A DNA stretch of 64,000 bases, taken from Planctomycetota bacterium (GTDB taxonomy: Bacteria > Planctomycetota > B15-G4). The notes under the pieces were generated by a model. The model had not been told where the DNA came from, did no database searches, and worked only from the letters and a program-made list of their open reading frames with translations. Position numbers and translations under genes: made by a program. Shown here one piece after another: positions 18,937 to 28,470 of this stretch; the first letter of the stretch is position 1, and each line of letters opens with the position of its first letter. The stretch lies in contig BQJR01000003.1 in the NCBI GenBank assembly GCA_021604805.1, forward strand, positions 558,001-622,000. Direction: 5' to 3'.

Positions 18937-20219
18937 TCGGTAGGCCTTGGGACTCGCTTCGCTTGCAGCGGCCGAGCAGGCACGCCGATCCAGGTTTCGC
19001 CAGCCGACAGTTTGCTGCCTGCAGTGACGATCGCGCCAGCCCCCGTGCGGGAACCTTCGCCGACCTCCGACGGCGCGACGAGCACGGTGCCGCTGCCGAT
19101 GAAGGCGCCGTCGGCGATCTTGGTCGTGTGCTTGTGCTTGCCGTCGTAGTTGGCGGTGATCGTGCCGCAGCCCACGTTGACCTTGGCGCCGATCTCAGCG
19201 TTGCCCAAGTAGGTGAGGTGCTTGGCCTTACTGCCAGCGCCCACGCGCGTCTTCTTGATTTCGGTGAAGTTGCCGATCTCGGCGCCGGCTTCGAGCACCG
19301 TGCCGTCGCGGAGATGCGCGAAGGGACCCACCACGCAGCCCTTGGCGATGCTCACGTGGCCTTCGATCATGGTGCAGGGCAGCAGCTGAGCGCCGGCTTC
19401 GATCTCGACCGTGACATCCAGGAAGGTGCTGCCCGGATCGACGATCTCCACGCCAGCTTCGAGGTGATGCGCCAGGATCCGTTCGCGCAGGATGCCGCGC
19501 ACGAGCGCCAACTCCGTGTGGTCGTTGAAGCCGAGCACGTCTTCGGGGTCGTGCCAGCAGAGCGCACCGACGGGCTCGCCAGCCTGCGTGGCGAGGCCCA
19601 CGAGATCGGTGAGGTACACCTCTCCTTGCGCGTTGTCGCGGCCCAAGGATTCGAGGCGATCGAGGCCTTGGGGCAGATCGAGCACCCAGATGCCGGTGTT
19701 CACTTCGCAGATGGACTGCTCGTCGACGGTGGCGTCGGCTTGCTCCATGATCGCGACGACATGGCCGGCGTCGTCGCGCACCACGCGGCCGTAGCCGGTG
19801 GGGTCGTCGAGCTCCATGGTGAGCAGCGTGAGCGCGGCAGGGCTGCGGTCGTGGGCTTCGAGCAACGACTCGAGCAAGGCGGGGTGCACCAGCGGGCAGT
19901 CGCCGTAGAGCACCAGCAAGCGGCCCGTCGCGCCGGCCAAGGCCTGCTTCGCGCAGAGCAGCGCGTGCCCGGTGCCCAAGGGCTCGGCCTGATCCGCGAA
20001 GACGACGCTGTCGTTTCGTTCTGCGAGAGCAGCCTCAACCGCCGCACGGTGCCGCCCCACCACGACGACCTGCGTGCTGGGTTCGAGGCTGGCAGCCGCT
20101 TCCAGGGGCCACGCCACCGAAGGGCGGCCCCACAACGGGGTGAGCACCTTGGGCTGCGCGCCCCCCAGTCGGGTGCCTTCTCCGGCGGCGAGCACGGCGA
20201 TATGGAGCGCTGAGGTCAT
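18933..20219 (-). CDS. glmU: bifunctional UDP-N-acetylglucosamine pyrophosphorylase / glucosamine-1-phosphate N-acetyltransferase
   Basis: Makes UDP-GlcNAc, the precursor of both peptidoglycan and lipid A. The N-terminal uridyltransferase has LAAGEGTRL (10-18; usually GTRM) and GTGHAL. The C-terminal left-handed beta-helix has KKTRVGAGSKAKHLTYLGNAE with the catalytic His, and GCGTITANYDGKHKH. It has 428 residues from the ATG at 20219, slightly short of E. coli (456); the frame is open to 20291 but the extra 24 residues look non-coding. It heads the long minus-strand block that ends in the lipid A genes. Confidence 0.94.
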   Translation of the reverse strand: MTSALHIAVLAAGEGTRLGGAQPKVLTPLWGRPSVAWPLEAAASLEPSTQVVVVGRHRAAVEAALAERNDSVVFADQAEPLGTGHALLCAKQALAGATGRLLVLYGDCPLVHPALLESLLEAHDRSPAALTLLTMELDDPTGYGRVVRDDAGHVVAIMEQADATVDEQSICEVNTGIWVLDLPQGLDRLESLGRDNAQGEVYLTDLVGLATQAGEPVGALCWHDPEDVLGFNDHTELALVRGILRERILAHHLEAGVEIVDPGSTFLDVTVEIEAGAQLLPCTMIEGHVSIAKGCVVGPFAHLRDGTVLEAGAEIGNFTEIKKTRVGAGSKAKHLTYLGNAEIGAKVNVGCGTITANYDGKHKHTTKIADGAFIGSGTVLVAPSEVGEGSRTGAGAIVTAGSKLSAGETWIGVPARPLQAKRVPRPTE

Positions 20220-20639
20220 GTTGAGCCGGGCTTCTCGAACCCCGTAGAAAAAGGGGGTGAGAGAGTCGCAGATCAGCCCCAGCACGGTCAAGCTGTGGAC
20301 GCCCGCTGGTCGAAATTGACCCCATGGCCGTTGAATTCGCGGCCTACGCCCTCGCTAGGCCGGGTGTTGGGATCCATTGGCCTGGCTTGGTTGACACCCC
20401 CCAGGACCGGGGTAAGATCCAGCGCGTCGGAGGTAACCCCCGAAACTGTCAAGCCGCCGACAAGGCCTGATCGACACCAGTGATCTGCACCTCCTGAGAC
20501 CCCGAATGTTGATCGAGCCGACCTGCAGGACTCCACCCTCCACGCCTGCTGGGATCTCTCCCACTTGCACCTGAGGTTGTTCGTCTCGCATCACCCTTGA
20601 AGCTTCTTCCCAGAAACCCCTCCTCCTCGAGGATTTCTC
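20220..20639. other. 420-nt divergent intergenic region between glmU and the first secreted paralog
   Basis: Holds the plus-strand promoter at 20391-20418 and an untranslated leader of about 215 nt before the ATG at 20640, which has GAGGA 7 nt upstream. On the minus strand a TTGACC at 20291-20286 could be a -35 for glmU, but I see no matching -10. No gene or RNA was recognised in the leader. Confidence 0.5.
20391..20418 (+). promoter_or_regulatory. sigma-70 type promoter for the first secreted paralog
   Basis: Perfect -35 TTGACA (20391-20396), 16-nt spacer, and -10-like TAAGAT (20413-20418, 4 of 6). It is the best promoter match noticed in the window. It would start transcription near 20425, about 215 nt before the gene. 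Confidence 0.6.
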
Positions 20640-22295
20640 ATGACGTTTGCATCGCACCTTTCGCGTGGCGTTGCGCTGTCCGCTCTTACGCTCGGCCTGT
20701 CTGGTATGGCCGCTGCGCAAGACGACGGCTTCAACTTCCACGTCCTCAGTAACTTCGGCGAAGTTTCCTACTCCGGCATTGGTGCCGGTATCGGAAGCAC
20801 GCCTGGCGTCGATGTCTCCGGTTACTACACCGGTGGCCACGACCTCCAGGGCGCCACGATGACCAACCTGGGCGAGTTCGGCTACAAGCAGGCCGGTATG
20901 CGTCTCACGGCTTGTGTCTTCAATCTGGGCGCCAACTCGCGCCTCGATTTCCCGGCCATTCTCACCACCGAGCATGCCGACACCGACATCGCTGATGGCT
21001 TCAACTTCCATCACCCCTTCAACTTCCTGCGCCCCGGTTGCGGCGTGGGTACGGCCAACCCCGGCGTCGCCCCGATCGGTACGGGCGTCTTCGGTGCGCC
21101 GACCGGTGCGCCTCCCGGTGCGTCGTTCCAGTGGATCATCTTCGGTCTTCCGACCGGCCTCGGCATCCCCGCCTCTGCGCTTCTGATGGCGCCGAACGGT
21201 GGTCTGCTTCCGTCGGCCACGAACTCCGGCACGATCGCGATCGTGAGCGCCCTCAGCGTCACGGCCGCCATCTCCGCCACGGGTTGCTACAACTTCGACC
21301 TCAACTGGACGGCGGCGACGGGCTCGGCTGTGCCGGCGCTCGACGACGTCCTCGGTTGGTGGACCCAGCTGACGGCTTCGCGTGACAACAACCAGTACTG
21401 GACCTTCGCTCGCGACAACCTGAACGTCGTCAGCTCGGCCGGTGCCGCTTCCAGCGGTGGCCTGTCTGCTGTGTTCACCTGGCTCTCCACGACGAACATG
21501 GAATTCCACATGTTCAGCTTGGATCCGTCGACCAACGCCGCGCTCGTGCCGGCCAGCCACACGGGTGACGGTGCGTACTACGCCGCCGGCGCTCCTGGCC
21601 CGACGGGTAACGCTGGTTTCGACCTCAGCTCGCACGGTGCCCTCTCCAACAGCGGTATCACGGGTTCCAGGAACATCTTCAGTGGTGTCGATGCTGGCAC
21701 CACGGTCGCCTTCCCGGCCGGTATCGCCAACGCTCAGGACACCGGCAACGCGGCCCTGAACATTGGTCCGACGCCGAACGGTGGAGCCAACCTGAACTCG
21801 CTCGGTTTCACGAGCTGGAACAACAACACCTACGGCGTCGCTGGCAGCAACACTGCCCGCCTCACGTGGATCCAGCCTGACATCGACATGCTCGGCGGTG
21901 GTCTCCTCGATCCGAAGACCAGCGGTTCCGTGACCCTGTGGTTCGGTGGCGTCCGCGTTCCGGTTCGCGTCCCGAACCTTCCGGGTGCGTGGCCGACCGC
22001 GCTGACGCAGTCGTTCTGGCCGCTCATGGTCCACAACACCGTGGACCAGACGGGTAACACCACGTTCCCCGACCCGAGTGGTCTGCCGGGTGGCTCCATC
22101 GGCGTTGCTCCGATCGCGGGTACGTCGCTGCACCTTCCGGTCGCTGGCGCGACGGGTGCTTGCGCCTTCGGTGGTCTGCCCGTGGGCCTCGCCTACGGCA
22201 CGACCGGTCTCTCCGGCACGGGCACCGGCCCGCTTGTCTGGGACCCGGATCAGAACCGCGTGTCCTTCGGTCGCTCGATCCTGCTGTACGACTGA
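20640..22295 (+). CDS. secreted protein of unknown function, tandem paralog 1 of 3
   Basis: Not recognised. It has 551 residues with a Sec signal peptide (about 1-27, ending GMAAAQ) and the mature start DDGFNFHVLSN shared with the next two genes. Four cysteines (92, 134, 216, 508) are conserved in all three and could form two disulfides. Other conserved blocks are GYKQAGMRLTAC, LRPGCG.GTANPGV, SRDNNQYW, WNNNTY and the C terminus NRVSFGRSILLYD. No membrane segment follows the signal, and the chain is rich in Gly, Ala, Asn and Thr, as in beta-rich extracellular proteins. Unlike its neighbours it uses many GGT, GCT and CGT codons, consistent with high expression. It has its own promoter and terminator. 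Confidence 0.85.
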   Translation: MTFASHLSRGVALSALTLGLSGMAAAQDDGFNFHVLSNFGEVSYSGIGAGIGSTPGVDVSGYYTGGHDLQGATMTNLGEFGYKQAGMRLTACVFNLGANSRLDFPAILTTEHADTDIADGFNFHHPFNFLRPGCGVGTANPGVAPIGTGVFGAPTGAPPGASFQWIIFGLPTGLGIPASALLMAPNGGLLPSATNSGTIAIVSALSVTAAISATGCYNFDLNWTAATGSAVPALDDVLGWWTQLTASRDNNQYWTFARDNLNVVSSAGAASSGGLSAVFTWLSTTNMEFHMFSLDPSTNAALVPASHTGDGAYYAAGAPGPTGNAGFDLSSHGALSNSGITGSRNIFSGVDAGTTVAFPAGIANAQDTGNAALNIGPTPNGGANLNSLGFTSWNNNTYGVAGSNTARLTWIQPDIDMLGGGLLDPKTSGSVTLWFGGVRVPVRVPNLPGAWPTALTQSFWPLMVHNTVDQTGNTTFPDPSGLPGGSIGVAPIAGTSLHLPVAGATGACAFGGLPVGLAYGTTGLSGTGTGPLVWDPDQNRVSFGRSILLYD

Positions 22296-22352
22296 GCACC
22301 ACGCGTCCGAACGCTGAGCTCAGCTTGAGTTGAGAGTTCAGCACTCGGTTGG

Positions 22353-22387
22353 GAGGCCCCCGTTGCCCTCTGGGTAACGGGGGCCTC
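22353..22387 (+). terminator. strong hairpin terminator after paralog 1
   Basis: Perfect 12-bp inverted repeat GAGGCCCCCGTT / AACGGGGGCCTC around an 11-nt loop whose CCC and GGG can extend the stem, followed by TTCAATT. Lies 57 nt past the stop codon. Confidence 0.85.
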
Positions 22388-22564
22388 TTCAATTCCCCCG
22401 TCATCGCGAATCATCCGCGGCACTTCTGCGCGGTGGCGGGCTGCACGGCGCTGGTTAGATCGAGCACCCCCGAATCGCCGTGCGGCAGTCAGCTCACCCG
22501 TCTTCTCGGCGCGCACGGCTCCACCCCCGGCACCACCCGTTTCCCGATGCTGAAGGAGCTGCAG

Positions 22565-24205
22565 ATGCTTCGAACCTTGACCTCCTCCCTCCCCCGCGCG
22601 CTCGCGTGCGGCCTGATCCTGGGCGCGGCCGTCGCGCCGCTCCGCGCGCAAGACGACGGCCTCAACTTCCACGTCCTCAGCAACGTCGGCGACACCGTGT
22701 ACTTCGGCGTCGGCGCTGGCTTAGGCAGCAGCCCCGGAGTGGACGCCATCGGCTACTGGGTGGGCGGCGAAGACCTGCAAGGCGCCACCCTCACCAACCT
22801 CACCGTCGGGGGCGTGCCCCAGTTCGGCTACAAGCAATCCGGCCTGCGCTTGAGCGCCTGCGTGTTCAACCTGGGCCCCAACTCGCGGCTCGACTTCCCC
22901 GCCGTGCTGACCGCCGAGTTCGACGACGCCTCCACCACCGACGGCTTCAACTATCACCACCCGTACACCTTCTTGCGTCCGGGCTGCGGGACCGGCACCG
23001 CCAACCCGGGCGTGGAGCCGATCACCACCAACATCTTCGGTGCGCCCACGGGCACACCGCCTGGCGCGTCGTTCCAATGGATCATCGCGGGGCTCCCCAC
23101 TGTGCTCCCCGTGCAAGGAACAGCAGTGCTCTTGGCTCCCAACGCGGGCTTGGTCCCGTCGTCGAACGGCGGCACGCTGGCCTTCGTGCAAGCCGCCAGC
23201 GTGACGGCCGCGATCTCGGCAGCGGGTTGCTACAGCTTCGACCTGAACTGGACGGCGGCCACCGGCTCGTCGCTCCCTGCGCTCGACAACATCGGCGGCT
23301 GGTGGACGCAGCTCACGGCCTCGCGTGACAACAACCAGTACTGGTCGATCTCGACCTCGAACCTGAACGTCGTCAAGAGCAGCACGGGCGCCTCGAGCGG
23401 CGGCGCCACCGCGGTGTTCACTCTGCGCGCGACGGCCGACCTCGAGCTCCAGTACTTCTCGCTCGACCCGGCCACCAACCTCGCGCTCGCGCCCACGAAC
23501 CCCTACGGCACCCACCCGTACTACAACACCGGCGCGCCCGGCCCGACGGGCAACCAAGGCTTCGACCTCGGTCCTCACCAGGCGATCAGCAACAGCGGCA
23601 ACACGGGCGCCTTCGCGGTCGGCGTGCCCACGCCGTCGACAGCACAAGACACCGTGAACGCCTTCCTCAACATCGGCCCGATGCCCACCGGTGGCGCGGT
23701 GACGAACTCGATCGGCTTCGTCACCTGGAACAACAACACGTACAGCACGCCGGGCGGCAGCGGTGCGCGACTCACTTGGGTCCAGTTGGATCGGGACCTG
23801 CTCGCCGCGGGCGCCGTGGACCCGTCGGCGCAAACGTCGGTGCCCGTGTTCCTCGGGGCGGCACGCGTGCCGGTGCGCATCCCCGGTCTGCCGACGACCT
23901 GGCCGTCGGCGCTCACGCTCGCCTTCTTCCCCGCCTTCCAACACGCCACCACCGACGAGACCGGCAACAGCCTGTGGCCCGACCCCTCGGGCAACCCGGG
24001 CGGCACGCTCGGAGTGAAGCCGGTCGTGGGGCAATCGCTGCACTTGCCAGTGTTCGGGGCCACGGGAACCTGCGCGCTCGGCGGACTGCCGCTGGGACTG
24101 GCCTACGGCAGCTCGGGGCTCACGGGCGTCGGCGCCGGCCCGCTCGTTTGGGATCCGAACAAGAACCGCGTGTCCTTCGGTCGCTCGATCCTGTTGTACG
24201 ACTGA
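22565..24205 (+). CDS. secreted protein of unknown function, tandem paralog 2 of 3
   Basis: Not recognised; same family as its two neighbours along the whole length. Start at ATG 22565, chosen for AAGGAG 6 nt upstream; the frame is open further 5' but runs through the preceding terminator, so the longer form is wrong. Signal peptide about 1-29 (ending PLRAQ), then DDGLNFHVLSN. The four family cysteines are kept, as are SRDNNQYW, WNNNTY and NRVSFGRSILLYD. It has a three-residue insertion (TVG) before PQFGYKQ. Codon use is the GC-ending type of the surrounding genome, unlike paralog 1, so it is probably expressed less. Confidence 0.85.
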   Translation: MLRTLTSSLPRALACGLILGAAVAPLRAQDDGLNFHVLSNVGDTVYFGVGAGLGSSPGVDAIGYWVGGEDLQGATLTNLTVGGVPQFGYKQSGLRLSACVFNLGPNSRLDFPAVLTAEFDDASTTDGFNYHHPYTFLRPGCGTGTANPGVEPITTNIFGAPTGTPPGASFQWIIAGLPTVLPVQGTAVLLAPNAGLVPSSNGGTLAFVQAASVTAAISAAGCYSFDLNWTAATGSSLPALDNIGGWWTQLTASRDNNQYWSISTSNLNVVKSSTGASSGGATAVFTLRATADLELQYFSLDPATNLALAPTNPYGTHPYYNTGAPGPTGNQGFDLGPHQAISNSGNTGAFAVGVPTPSTAQDTVNAFLNIGPMPTGGAVTNSIGFVTWNNNTYSTPGGSGARLTWVQLDRDLLAAGAVDPSAQTSVPVFLGAARVPVRIPGLPTTWPSALTLAFFPAFQHATTDETGNSLWPDPSGNPGGTLGVKPVVGQSLHLPVFGATGTCALGGLPLGLAYGSSGLTGVGAGPLVWDPNKNRVSFGRSILLYD

Positions 24206-24245
24206 GCTCGCAGCTCTGCGTCGCGAGCGTTCCTCGCGTTGTGCT

Positions 24246-24280
24246 CGAGGCCTCGTCGATCACTGATCGGCGAGGCCTCG
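24246..24280 (+). terminator. hairpin terminator after paralog 2
   Basis: Stem CGAGGCCTCG pairs with CGAGGCCTCG, continuing through a G-T wobble and CGATC/GATCG to an ACT loop, about 16 pairs in all. GTTGCG follows, so the T-run is poor. It lies 40 nt past the stop. The rest of the 24206-24520 gap shows no gene. Confidence 0.7.
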
Positions 24281-24520
24281 TTGCGTGACACAGAAGTGAC
24301 CTGTCTCCGGCGCCACGCGCGAGGGGCGCGCATCAAAGGGGACCACTGAGGTTTCGTGCTCAAGTGCCAGCAGACGGACTGCAGTCGACGCGCGCCCGCA
24401 TCGCTGTTGTCTCTCACTCCTCCTCAGAAGTTCGAACGGCCGTCCCCATGGTCGCGCGGACTCCCCCGCTGAGGAGGTGCTTCCACTCGGCACCACCCGA
24501 ACCTCAACAAGGATTCCAGC

Positions 24521-26176
24521 ATGCGATTGCTCCCTCCCCGCTCAGGGCTCTTGGCCCTGGCTTGTGGCGGTCTGCTCATGACCGCTCCGCACGCCGCCGC
24601 GCAAGACGACGGTTTCAATTTCCACGTGCTCAGCAACTTCGGTGAGTCGATCTACGTCGGCGGCGGCGCAGGTTCAGGCAGCGTTCCCGGTGTGGACGCC
24701 TCCGGTTACTGGATGGGTGGCGAAGACATGCAGGGCGCCACGATGACCAACCTCGGTCAGTTCGGCTACAAGCAAGCCGGCATGCGTCTCACGGCCTGCG
24801 TGCTGAACCTCGGCGCCAACTCGCGTCTCGACTTCCCCGCGATCCTGACCACCGAGCACAGCGACACCAGCACCTCCGACGGGTTCAACTACCACCACCC
24901 GTACACCTTCCTGCGCCCCGGTTGTGGCGCGGGCACGGCGAACCCCGGTGTCGCCCCGATCACGACCGCGGCCTTCGGCGCCCCCACCGGCGCACCTCCC
25001 GGCTCGTCGTTCCAGTGGATCCTCTTCGCCCCGCCGGCTGGCGTCGCCACCACGGCTGCGCACCTGGTTCCCAACGCGGGTCTGATCCCGTCGGGCGCGA
25101 ACACCGGCACCGTGGTGCTCATCACCGCGGTCAGCGTGACGGCCGCCATCTCAGCCACCGGTTGCTACAACTTCGACCTCAACTGGACCGGCACCCTCGG
25201 CTCCGCGATCCCCGCCCTCGACAACATCGAAGGCTGGTGGACGAACCTCACGGCCTCGCGCGACAACAACCAGTACTGGACCTTCGCCAGTGACAGCCTC
25301 AATGTCGTGAACGGCATGGGTGGCTTCACCAGCGGCGGCGGCACGGGTGTCTTCACGGGCCTCGCCACGTCGGACATCGAGTTCCATTCCTTCAGCCTCG
25401 ACCCGGCCACCAACGCGGCGCTCGCGCCGGCCAGCTACACGGCCGACAACTCGTACTACGCAGCAGGTGCCCCCGGCCCGACGGGCAACGCCGGCTACGA
25501 CCTCGGTGTGCACAAGGCGATCAGCAACAGCGCGCTCAACGGCGCTCGCGTGATCTTCAGCGGCACGGACCCGACGGGCGGAACCGTCGTCTTCCCCGCC
25601 GGTGTCGCCAACGCGCAAGACGTGGGCAACGCAGCTCTGAACATCGGCCCGACGCCGAACGGCGGCGCGGTCACGAACTCGCTGGGCTTCGTCACCTGGA
25701 ACAACAACACCTACGCCACGGCCGGAAGCAACTCCGACCGCCTCACGTGGGTGCAGGCTGACGTCGACATGCTCGGCGGCGGCAGCATCGACCCGAGCTC
25801 CCAGACCTCGGTGACGCTCTACTTCGGCACGGTGCGCGTGCCGGTGCGCGTGCCCGCTCTCGGTGGCGGCTGGCCGTCCTCGCTGACCACCTCGTTCTGG
25901 CCGCTGTACCTGCACAGCACCACCGACCAGACCGGCAACTCGCTGTTCCCGGATCCGAGCGGCAACGCTTCCGGCTCCCTCGGCGTGGCGCCCATCGCGG
26001 GCAGCACCATCCACGTGCCGATCTTCGGCGCTACGGGTGCGTGTGCCTTCGGTGGTCTTCCGGTCGGTTTGGCCTACGGCACCACGGGGCTCGCGGGTCC
26101 TGCGTCCGGCCCGCTGGTCTGGGATCCGACCCAGAACCGCGTGTCCTTCGGTCGCTCGATCCTCACCTACGAATGA
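24521..26176 (+). CDS. secreted protein of unknown function, tandem paralog 3 of 3
   Basis: Not recognised; third copy of the family. It has 551 residues and a signal peptide of about 1-28 (ending PHAAAQ), then DDGFNFHVLSNFGES. AAGGA lies 7 nt upstream of the ATG. The four cysteines and the blocks GYKQAGMRLTAC, SRDNNQYWTF, WNNNTYATAGSN and NRVSFGRSIL are conserved, and the chain ends in TYE rather than LYD. By eye it is closer to paralog 1 than to paralog 2, and its codon use lies between theirs. No clear terminator was found in the 117 nt before the convergent patatin gene. Confidence 0.85.
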   Translation: MRLLPPRSGLLALACGGLLMTAPHAAAQDDGFNFHVLSNFGESIYVGGGAGSGSVPGVDASGYWMGGEDMQGATMTNLGQFGYKQAGMRLTACVLNLGANSRLDFPAILTTEHSDTSTSDGFNYHHPYTFLRPGCGAGTANPGVAPITTAAFGAPTGAPPGSSFQWILFAPPAGVATTAAHLVPNAGLIPSGANTGTVVLITAVSVTAAISATGCYNFDLNWTGTLGSAIPALDNIEGWWTNLTASRDNNQYWTFASDSLNVVNGMGGFTSGGGTGVFTGLATSDIEFHSFSLDPATNAALAPASYTADNSYYAAGAPGPTGNAGYDLGVHKAISNSALNGARVIFSGTDPTGGTVVFPAGVANAQDVGNAALNIGPTPNGGAVTNSLGFVTWNNNTYATAGSNSDRLTWVQADVDMLGGGSIDPSSQTSVTLYFGTVRVPVRVPALGGGWPSSLTTSFWPLYLHSTTDQTGNSLFPDPSGNASGSLGVAPIAGSTIHVPIFGATGACAFGGLPVGLAYGTTGLAGPASGPLVWDPTQNRVSFGRSILTYE

Positions 26177-26293
26177 CCTGATTCACCACGCATGGTTGCG
26201 TGCTTCTGCGGTGCAAGCGTCGTGAGACGCCCTCGAGGAGGAGGTCCAAGCCCCTCGGCTAGCACGTTGTCCTGCTGATCGAGGCGGGGAACT

Positions 26294-27217
26294 TCAGACC
26301 CCTACGCCGACCAACGCCCGGATCTCGGGCAGGACGGCTTGGGTGGCCTGAATCCCCGCCTCGATCACTTCATCGGGCCGCCCTGGATCGAGCCAGGAGC
26401 GGCCCGACAGCTTTGGGTAGATGACGACATCGGCGGCGTCGCTCCAGCGACGGTTGGCCAAGTGCGTCGAGATGTCTTGGGCGCGCAGCAGCACGTCCAT
26501 GCCGACCTGTTCGCTCTCGCAGGCGTCGAGCTGCGCGGACAAGTCCACCGCCACGATGCGCACGGCGCCGAGACCGCGCGCGGCCTGGGTCGGCAAGTTG
26601 TTCACGATGCCCGCGTCCACGAGCAAGCGACCTTCGCGCTCCACGGGCGGGAAGAATCCCGGCACCGCACTCGACGCGCACACCGCGCTCGGCGTGGGGC
26701 CTTCGGTGAGCAAGACCTCTTCGCCACGCAGCACGTCGAGCGCAGCGATGGCCATCGGGATCGTCAGCTCCTCGATCGCCACGTTCGGCACGAAGCTGCG
26801 CACGATGTAGCGCAAGGCCGTGCCGCCGAAGGCCGAGCTGCGACGGAACATCCGCTCCAGCGCGACCTGGCGCTTCAGTCCGGACACGAGCCGCCCCATG
26901 AAGGAGGCGATGCCGCCGCTGCCTTCCGCCGCGTGGAAACCGAGGAAGCCTTTGCGCTCCATGTCTTGGGCTTCCACGAAGCGGTCCACGAGCGCTTGCA
27001 CTTCGTCGGCCGAACCCAGGTGCGCGTAGGCCGAGCCCATCAGCGCCCCTGCCGAGGTGCCCACGATGCGCTCCACCCGAATGCCTTCCTCTTCGAGCAC
27101 TTTGAACACGCCCACGTGGGCCATGCCCTTGAAGCCACCTCCGCCCAGAACGAGGCACACGCCCGGCCGGCGGTCGGTGTCTGCGGCATCGATGCTGTTG
27201 TTCGCGAGGCTCGTCAT
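26294..27217 (-). CDS. patatin-like phospholipase (RssA/NTE type)
   Basis: Predicted serine lipid acyl hydrolase. The oxyanion-hole motif is GGGGFKG (25-31), the nucleophile is Ser55 in GTSAG (53-57), and the catalytic Asp201 sits in VDAGIVNNLP, a DG[GA] variant. The 307 residues have no signal peptide or membrane segment, so it is probably cytoplasmic or peripheral. Bacterial single-domain patatins of this RssA-like kind are common and their substrates are mostly unknown. Convergent with paralog 3 and divergent from the methyltransferase gene. Confidence 0.9.
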   Translation of the reverse strand: MTSLANNSIDAADTDRRPGVCLVLGGGGFKGMAHVGVFKVLEEEGIRVERIVGTSAGALMGSAYAHLGSADEVQALVDRFVEAQDMERKGFLGFHAAEGSGGIASFMGRLVSGLKRQVALERMFRRSSAFGGTALRYIVRSFVPNVAIEELTIPMAIAALDVLRGEEVLLTEGPTPSAVCASSAVPGFFPPVEREGRLLVDAGIVNNLPTQAARGLGAVRIVAVDLSAQLDACESEQVGMDVLLRAQDISTHLANRRWSDAADVVIYPKLSGRSWLDPGRPDEVIEAGIQATQAVLPEIRALVGVGV

Positions 27218-27357
27218 GGGTGCGTGCGCAGTGAGCGCTCCTCTGAAGTCGGCATTTCACCTGCCCCAGCTTGATCGGCGCAGCGCAGGTCGCTGAGCAC
27301 GGGTCGGAGCGGCGCCCAGTGTGGCCATCGTCCACGAGGCTTGCCACAGTAGGCCCT

Positions 27358-28179
27358 ATGGCGACGGTTCCAGATCTGAACTCAGCGGTGGCCTACGCCG
27401 CGAGCGTGGCGCTCGGCTACCTCAGCCACTGCGAGCGGGCCGGCTTGAGCCTCTCCGGTCGACGGGTGCTCGAGCTCGGCCCCGGCCCCGACCTCGGCCC
27501 CGCGCTCGTGCTCGCCGGCAGCGGCGCCGAAGTCCACGTGGCGGATCCGTACCTCCACGCGTGGGATCCAGAGTGGCACCCGCCGCTCTACGCCGCGCTC
27601 GCCGAACACCTCGAACGCGAGCACCCGCAGCTGCCCACGTCTGCGCTGCGCGACGCCGCCCGACGCGAAGACACCAAAGGCCTCGTGCGCGCTCACCGTC
27701 TGCCGGTCTGGAGACTGGGTCGAGCCCAAGGCCTGCCCGACGCGAGCCTCGACCTGTGCCTCTCGAACGCCGTCCTCGAACATCTCACCGACGTCCCCGC
27801 GGGCATCCGCCGGCTCGCGCGCCTCACCCGCCCCGACGGACTCGGCCTGCACCAAGTGGACTTCCGCGACCACCGCGATTTCGAACGCCCGCTGGAACAC
27901 CTCACCGACAGCTGGCTGCAGCAACGCTGGCGCAGCCTGCGCCACCGCGGGGCTCTGGGACATCCGTGGCGCTCGGTTCACTACGCCCGCGCCTTCGAGC
28001 AAGCCGGTTTCCGGATCGATCAGTTCGACGCGAACCTGCACGCTGCGCCCGATTATCTGCGCGATCTCCTCGGCCGCTGCCGCCGTCAGTGGCTCACGCT
28101 CCCGCGCCCGGCCCTCAGCACGCTCAGCGGACACTTCGTCGTGAGGCGCCGCGCCACACGTTCGGCGAGCGCTTCCTGA
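27358..28179 (+). CDS. class I SAM-dependent methyltransferase-like protein
   Basis: Substrate unknown. Start taken at ATG 27358 (273 residues); the frame is open to 27271. The SAM-binding motif I is VLELGPGPDLGPALVLA (near 40-56), an acidic end of strand 2 is VHVADPYL, and motif IV/post-region is LDLCLSNAVLEHLTDV, all typical of Methyltransf_11/23-like enzymes. No signal peptide. It stands alone with no operon partner. About 290 nt follow before the next gene, in which I recognise nothing. Confidence 0.75.
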   Translation: MATVPDLNSAVAYAASVALGYLSHCERAGLSLSGRRVLELGPGPDLGPALVLAGSGAEVHVADPYLHAWDPEWHPPLYAALAEHLEREHPQLPTSALRDAARREDTKGLVRAHRLPVWRLGRAQGLPDASLDLCLSNAVLEHLTDVPAGIRRLARLTRPDGLGLHQVDFRDHRDFERPLEHLTDSWLQQRWRSLRHRGALGHPWRSVHYARAFEQAGFRIDQFDANLHAAPDYLRDLLGRCRRQWLTLPRPALSTLSGHFVVRRRATRSASAS

Positions 28180-28470
28180 CATGGGTTTACCGCTGCATCG
28201 CTTCGGCTGACCTGCCGTTGTCACGGGTGGACGTGGACTCAAGGCGGCCGACGTGGCAGGGTGCTTCGTCGTGCAACCATGGACGCTCGGCCTCCCCGAA
28301 CAGCTCGAGCGCCTTGAATCGCAGAGCATGGTCACAGCCCGGGAGGCTCCCACCGAGCGCCCGGTTCGCGTCGGTCGGCTTCGAACGCTGTCCCTCGCGC
28401 ACACATCGGCGAGGTCGAAGACAACGACTCCGCACGCCCGCACCCTGACGACTCACCCGAGACCCACGCG

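Noticed and set aside
20355..22133. 592-codon open frame opposite the first secreted paralog
   Set aside because: Arg/Gly/Thr-rich shadow without motifs. The plus strand has signal peptide, promoter, ribosome site and terminator.
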